A DNA stretch of 64,000 bases from an uncultured Macellibacteroides sp. (GTDB taxonomy: Bacteria; Bacteroidota; Bacteroidia; Bacteroidales; Tannerellaceae): assembly GCF_963667135.1 (NCBI RefSeq), contig NZ_OY762974.1, positions 4,291,054-4,355,053 on the forward strand, written 5' to 3'. The position numbers and the translations under genes are program-made. The notes beneath the pieces are model-generated. The model saw only the letters and a program-made list of their open reading frames with translations, searched no databases and had not been told where the DNA came from. Position 1 is the first letter of the stretch; each line of letters starts with the position of its first letter. Below are positions 63,723 to 64,000 of the stretch, piece after piece.

Positions 63723-64000
63723 TTATAAACGTTGGATAGTCCACTCTTCTTTAAGTTTTGCATAAATTAAATCATCGACCCATTCTCCACGCAAATAGTA
63801 ACTTTCCTTGAAATGAGCTTCCTTTCTGAACCAAATCCGCTCTATTAATCGAATAGAAGCTGTGTTTCTCGGATCGACAGATGCAATAATTCTGCGTTTT
63901 TTCATAGTTATAAAAAGGTAATCAACCATTCCTTTCATTGCCTCCGTTGCATAACCTTTATTTTGGAAAGCTTTGTTTAATGTACAACCAATTTCGGCTT
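63723..64000 (-). CDS. GNAT-family N-acetyltransferase, C-terminal part (5' end beyond window)
   Basis: The frame is open to the window edge. The acetyl-CoA-binding motif is QNKGYATEAMKGMVDYLF (frame read upstream of the internal ATG at 63938), followed by RIIASVDPRNTASIRLIERIWFRKEAHF, the RimJ/RimL-like segment, and GEWVDDLIYAKL. It would acetylate an amino group of a small molecule or protein N-terminus. The first 60 or so residues are outside the window. Confidence 0.85.
   Translation of the reverse strand, partial: AEIGCTLNKAFQNKGYATEAMKGMVDYLFITMKKRRIIASVDPRNTASIRLIERIWFRKEAHFKESYYLRGEWVDDLIYAKLKEEWTIQRL

Overview
The window is a stretch of a Bacteroidales-type chromosome (Bacteroidota). 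Evidence for this is the protein set (LptE/LptC lipoproteins of the Bacteroidota type, DUF4290, DUF4837, DUF4105, a DUF4221-like protein, BF3164-type six-bladed beta-propeller lipoproteins, a long SecA, an Asp-type MurA), the low GC content, the lack of strong Shine-Dalgarno sequences, and several good matches to the Bacteroides promoter (TTTG, then TAnnTTTG about 19 bases later). A genus cannot be fixed from the sequence alone; a Parabacteroides/Dysgonomonas-like relative is a reasonable guess.

Layout. 1-0.9 kb: 5' part of a TonB-dependent receptor under a TPP riboswitch, so probably a thiamin transporter. 0.9-3.9 kb: sigma-54-type activator, lptE, a conserved protein and secG. 3.9-7.9 kb: a five-gene operon (cytidylyltransferase, SDR, CDP-alcohol phosphotransferase, LPG-synthase-like membrane protein, acyltransferase) that looks like a pathway for an uncharacterised phospholipid. 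8.0-11.3 kb: pdxA, a DUF4837 lipoprotein and rlmN. 11.4-18.9 kb: an envelope operon, coaX, OM barrel, TPR protein, lptC, CNNM/CBS protein, ppiD. 19-25.3 kb: DUF4105 protein, an alkaline-phosphatase-fold protein that has lost its catalytic residues, and secA. 25.6-32.7 kb: ald, then rseP, dxr, an M23 peptidase, rimM, murA and a DUF4290 protein. 32.8-40.3 kb: DUF3298 lipoprotein, rsmG, an MBL-fold hydrolase, gcvP, ferritin, a glycoside-hydrolase-like lipoprotein and a small beta-carbonic-anhydrase-like protein. 40.3-44.1 kb: etfB-etfA-acyl-CoA dehydrogenase. 44.3-49.0 kb: an AsmA-like protein paired with an Omp85-like barrel protein.

The last 15 kb is accessory. At 49.0-52.2 kb a three-gene redox unit (Tat-type gluconate dehydrogenase subunit 3, GMC flavoprotein, heptaheme cytochrome c) looks like a periplasmic sugar or polyol dehydrogenase feeding electrons to the membrane. 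From 52.3 to 63.6 kb runs an array of at least six secreted beta-propeller proteins, five of them lipoproteins, with a fragment of a seventh, a tandem duplication with patchy identity, an MG2/TonB-plug protein, a tiny lipoprotein ORF and a Tat-exported TIM-barrel protein. The window ends in a GNAT acetyltransferase.

The best candidates for undescribed biology are the phospholipid operon, the beta-propeller array, the AsmA/Omp85 pair and the degenerate phosphatase encoded just before secA. Functions of these are inferred from family resemblance and gene context only.
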